This document shows positions 5,542-6,488 of a DNA stretch of 6,488 bases, one piece after another. The first letter of the stretch is position 1, and every line of letters starts with the position of its first letter. The DNA is from Halieaceae bacterium. Its GTDB lineage: Bacteria > Pseudomonadota > Gammaproteobacteria > Pseudomonadales > Halieaceae. Below the pieces are notes generated by a model, which was not told where the DNA came from, made no database searches, and saw only the letters and a program-made list of their open reading frames with translations. A program made the position numbers and the translations under genes. The DNA is taken from the NCBI GenBank assembly GCA_018666295.1, contig JABIZW010000093.1:1-6488 (forward strand), written 5' to 3'.

Positions 5542-6488
5542 ACTGCCACCTCACTGTTTTCGGGCGCGACGTCAAAATCTTCAGGGAAATTATTCACAGC
5601 ACTTTTAACCGGCAATGGCGTTAATCCGCCCATTGCACACAGGGACGCCTGCTCCATGGTGTCACAGAGGTCCATTAATAAAATCAAATCGTCCTCGGTT
5701 GCACCCGACTCACAAACACGATCCAGGACCTCTCTGCCCCGCACTGCACCGATTCGACACGGCGTGCATTTACCGCAAGACTCTTTGGCACAAAAATCCA
5801 TTGCAAAGTGCGCTTGCTTCGCCATGTCGACCGTGTCGTCGAACACGACAATGCCGCCGTGACCCAACATCCCACCGGCGGCAGCTAGCGCTTCGTAATC
5901 GACGGTGACATCAAGCTGCTCATTGGACAGATACGCCCCTAAAGGACCTCCGATCTGTACTGCGCGCACTGGCCGACCCGAGCGTGTACCACCGCCCCAC
6001 TCATCGATGACCGTGCGTAGTGATTCGCCGAACGGTATTTCGATCAAACCGCCGTTTTTGACATTTCCGGCCAACTGAAGCGGTATCGTGCCTTTCGAAC
6101 GATTAACACCGTAATGCGCGTAGTCCGCACCACCATCGGCCAGGATCGCCGTCACCGACGCCAGCGTTAAGACGTTATTCACAACAGTGGGCTGACCAAA
6201 CAAACCTTCGATAGCCGGTAACGGGGGCTTCGCTCTGACAACGCCCCTTTTGCCTTCTAAACTGTTGAGTAAGGCTGTTTCTTCGCCACAAATGTACGAA
6301 CCGGCCCCCATTCGAACCTCGAGGTCAAAAGAAGACCTCGACTCTAAAATATCCTGACCGAGTAAGCCCGCGTCGTAGGCGGCGTCAATGGCCCGTTCGA
6401 GCATCTGCTGGGCGCGCGGGTATTCGGATCGAAGATAAATGTAGCCTTGGGTTGCACCGACGGCGACTCCGGCAATGGTCATACCCTC
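5538..6488 (-). CDS. fdsB: NAD-dependent formate dehydrogenase, beta subunit FdsB (NuoF-like), C-terminal 316 residues, cut by window edge
   Basis: Diaphorase subunit that takes electrons from FdsA and reduces NAD+ on FMN; homologous to the 51-kDa NuoF subunit of complex I. The frame is open to base 6488 and the visible N-terminus, EGMTIAGVAVGA, corresponds to an internal FMN-domain segment, so roughly 200 residues (including the thioredoxin-like N-terminal domain usual in FdsB) lie outside the window. The ATG at 6482 is internal. Counting that Met as 1: the complex I 51-kDa signature GAGSYICGEETALL is at 59-72; an SLBB-type domain follows at about 130-215; and the C-terminal [4Fe-4S] domain has ESCGKCTPCRIG with Cys236, Cys239 and Cys242, plus a fourth ligand Cys282 in SLCAMGG. 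The stop TGA (5540-5538) overlaps the GTG start of fdsA by four bases. The neighbouring fdsA and fdhD show that this is a formate dehydrogenase subunit, not complex I. fdsG is expected immediately upstream. Confidence 0.96.
   Translation of the reverse strand, partial: EGMTIAGVAVGATQGYIYLRSEYPRAQQMLERAIDAAYDAGLLGQDILESRSSFDLEVRMGAGSYICGEETALLNSLEGKRGVVRAKPPLPAIEGLFGQPTVVNNVLTLASVTAILADGGADYAHYGVNRSKGTIPLQLAGNVKNGGLIEIPFGESLRTVIDEWGGGTRSGRPVRAVQIGGPLGAYLSNEQLDVTVDYEALAAAGGMLGHGGIVVFDDTVDMAKQAHFAMDFCAKESCGKCTPCRIGAVRGREVLDRVCESGATEDDLILLMDLCDTMEQASLCAMGGLTPLPVKSAVNNFPEDFDVAPENSEVAV
5549..5552 (-). promoter_or_regulatory. Ribosome binding site for the fdsA GTG start
   Basis: GAGG on the minus strand within the last codons of fdsB, 7 bases before the GTG at 5541-5539. 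The spacing to the alternative ATG at 5532 is 16 bases, too long, so the site supports the GTG. Confidence 0.5.

Noticed and set aside
5515..5862. Plus-strand open frame of 115 codons opposite the fdsB end and fdsA start
   Set aside because: Antisense to the conserved C-terminal domain of FdsB; no recognisable motif.
6319..6341. Inverted repeat (8-base arms TCGAGGTC and GACCTCGA, 7-base spacer) inside fdsB
   Set aside because: It lies in well-conserved coding sequence far from any gene boundary, so it is most simply a by-product of the codons.
6480..6482. ATG at 6482 as the start of fdsB
   Set aside because: The frame continues open to the window edge, and the residues around this Met match an internal FMN-domain segment of NuoF/FdsB proteins, so the gene begins outside the window.
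2683..6488. NuoF/NuoG of respiratory complex I
   Set aside because: The large protein carries a complete formate dehydrogenase catalytic domain (Cys377-His378, Arg578 motif) and is followed by fdhD, which fits an Fds-type formate dehydrogenase.

Overview
This window comes from a bacterium, probably an aerobic marine gammaproteobacterium (Halieaceae/OM60-like is my best guess). The guess rests on a mid-50s percent GC look, a soluble NAD-linked formate dehydrogenase operon and a formylglycine-type sulfatase next to each other. No phylogenetic marker is present, so the lineage is a low-confidence inference. Every convincing gene lies on the minus strand, so the biological reading order is from base 6488 down to base 1.

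Bases 6488-1887 hold the main unit, the 3' part of an fds operon. It runs fdsB (NuoF-like FMN/NADH subunit, cut by the window edge), fdsA (952-residue catalytic subunit with a NuoG-like iron-sulfur arm fused to a molybdenum bis-MGD formate dehydrogenase), then fdsC/fdhD (sulfurtransferase that matures the Mo cofactor). The three genes are coupled by short overlaps and use non-ATG starts (GTG for fdsA, TTG for fdhD), each preceded by a GAGG-type ribosome binding site. Together they oxidise formate to CO2: electrons leave the Mo centre, pass along the Fe-S chain of FdsA to the Fe-S and FMN of FdsB, and reduce NAD+. fdsG would be expected just outside the window. The small fdsD gene that often ends this operon is not found after fdhD.

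Bases 1824-1243 encode a TetR-family repressor of unknown ligand, 62 bases after fdhD. Bases 1242-1135 are non-coding: a short GC-rich hairpin just after the tetR stop, then a perfect palindrome (two 11-base arms, 3-base centre) lying inside a plausible sigma-70 promoter for the next gene. Bases 1134-1 encode the N-terminal 378 residues of a membrane-anchored or exported type I sulfatase, with the remainder off the window.

The enzymes belong to known families. The most notable signal is the operator-like palindrome in the promoter between the TetR gene and the sulfatase gene. It suggests a small regulated sulfatase module abutting the formate dehydrogenase operon. I saw no evidence for a wholly new system, mobile element, CRISPR array or RNA gene.
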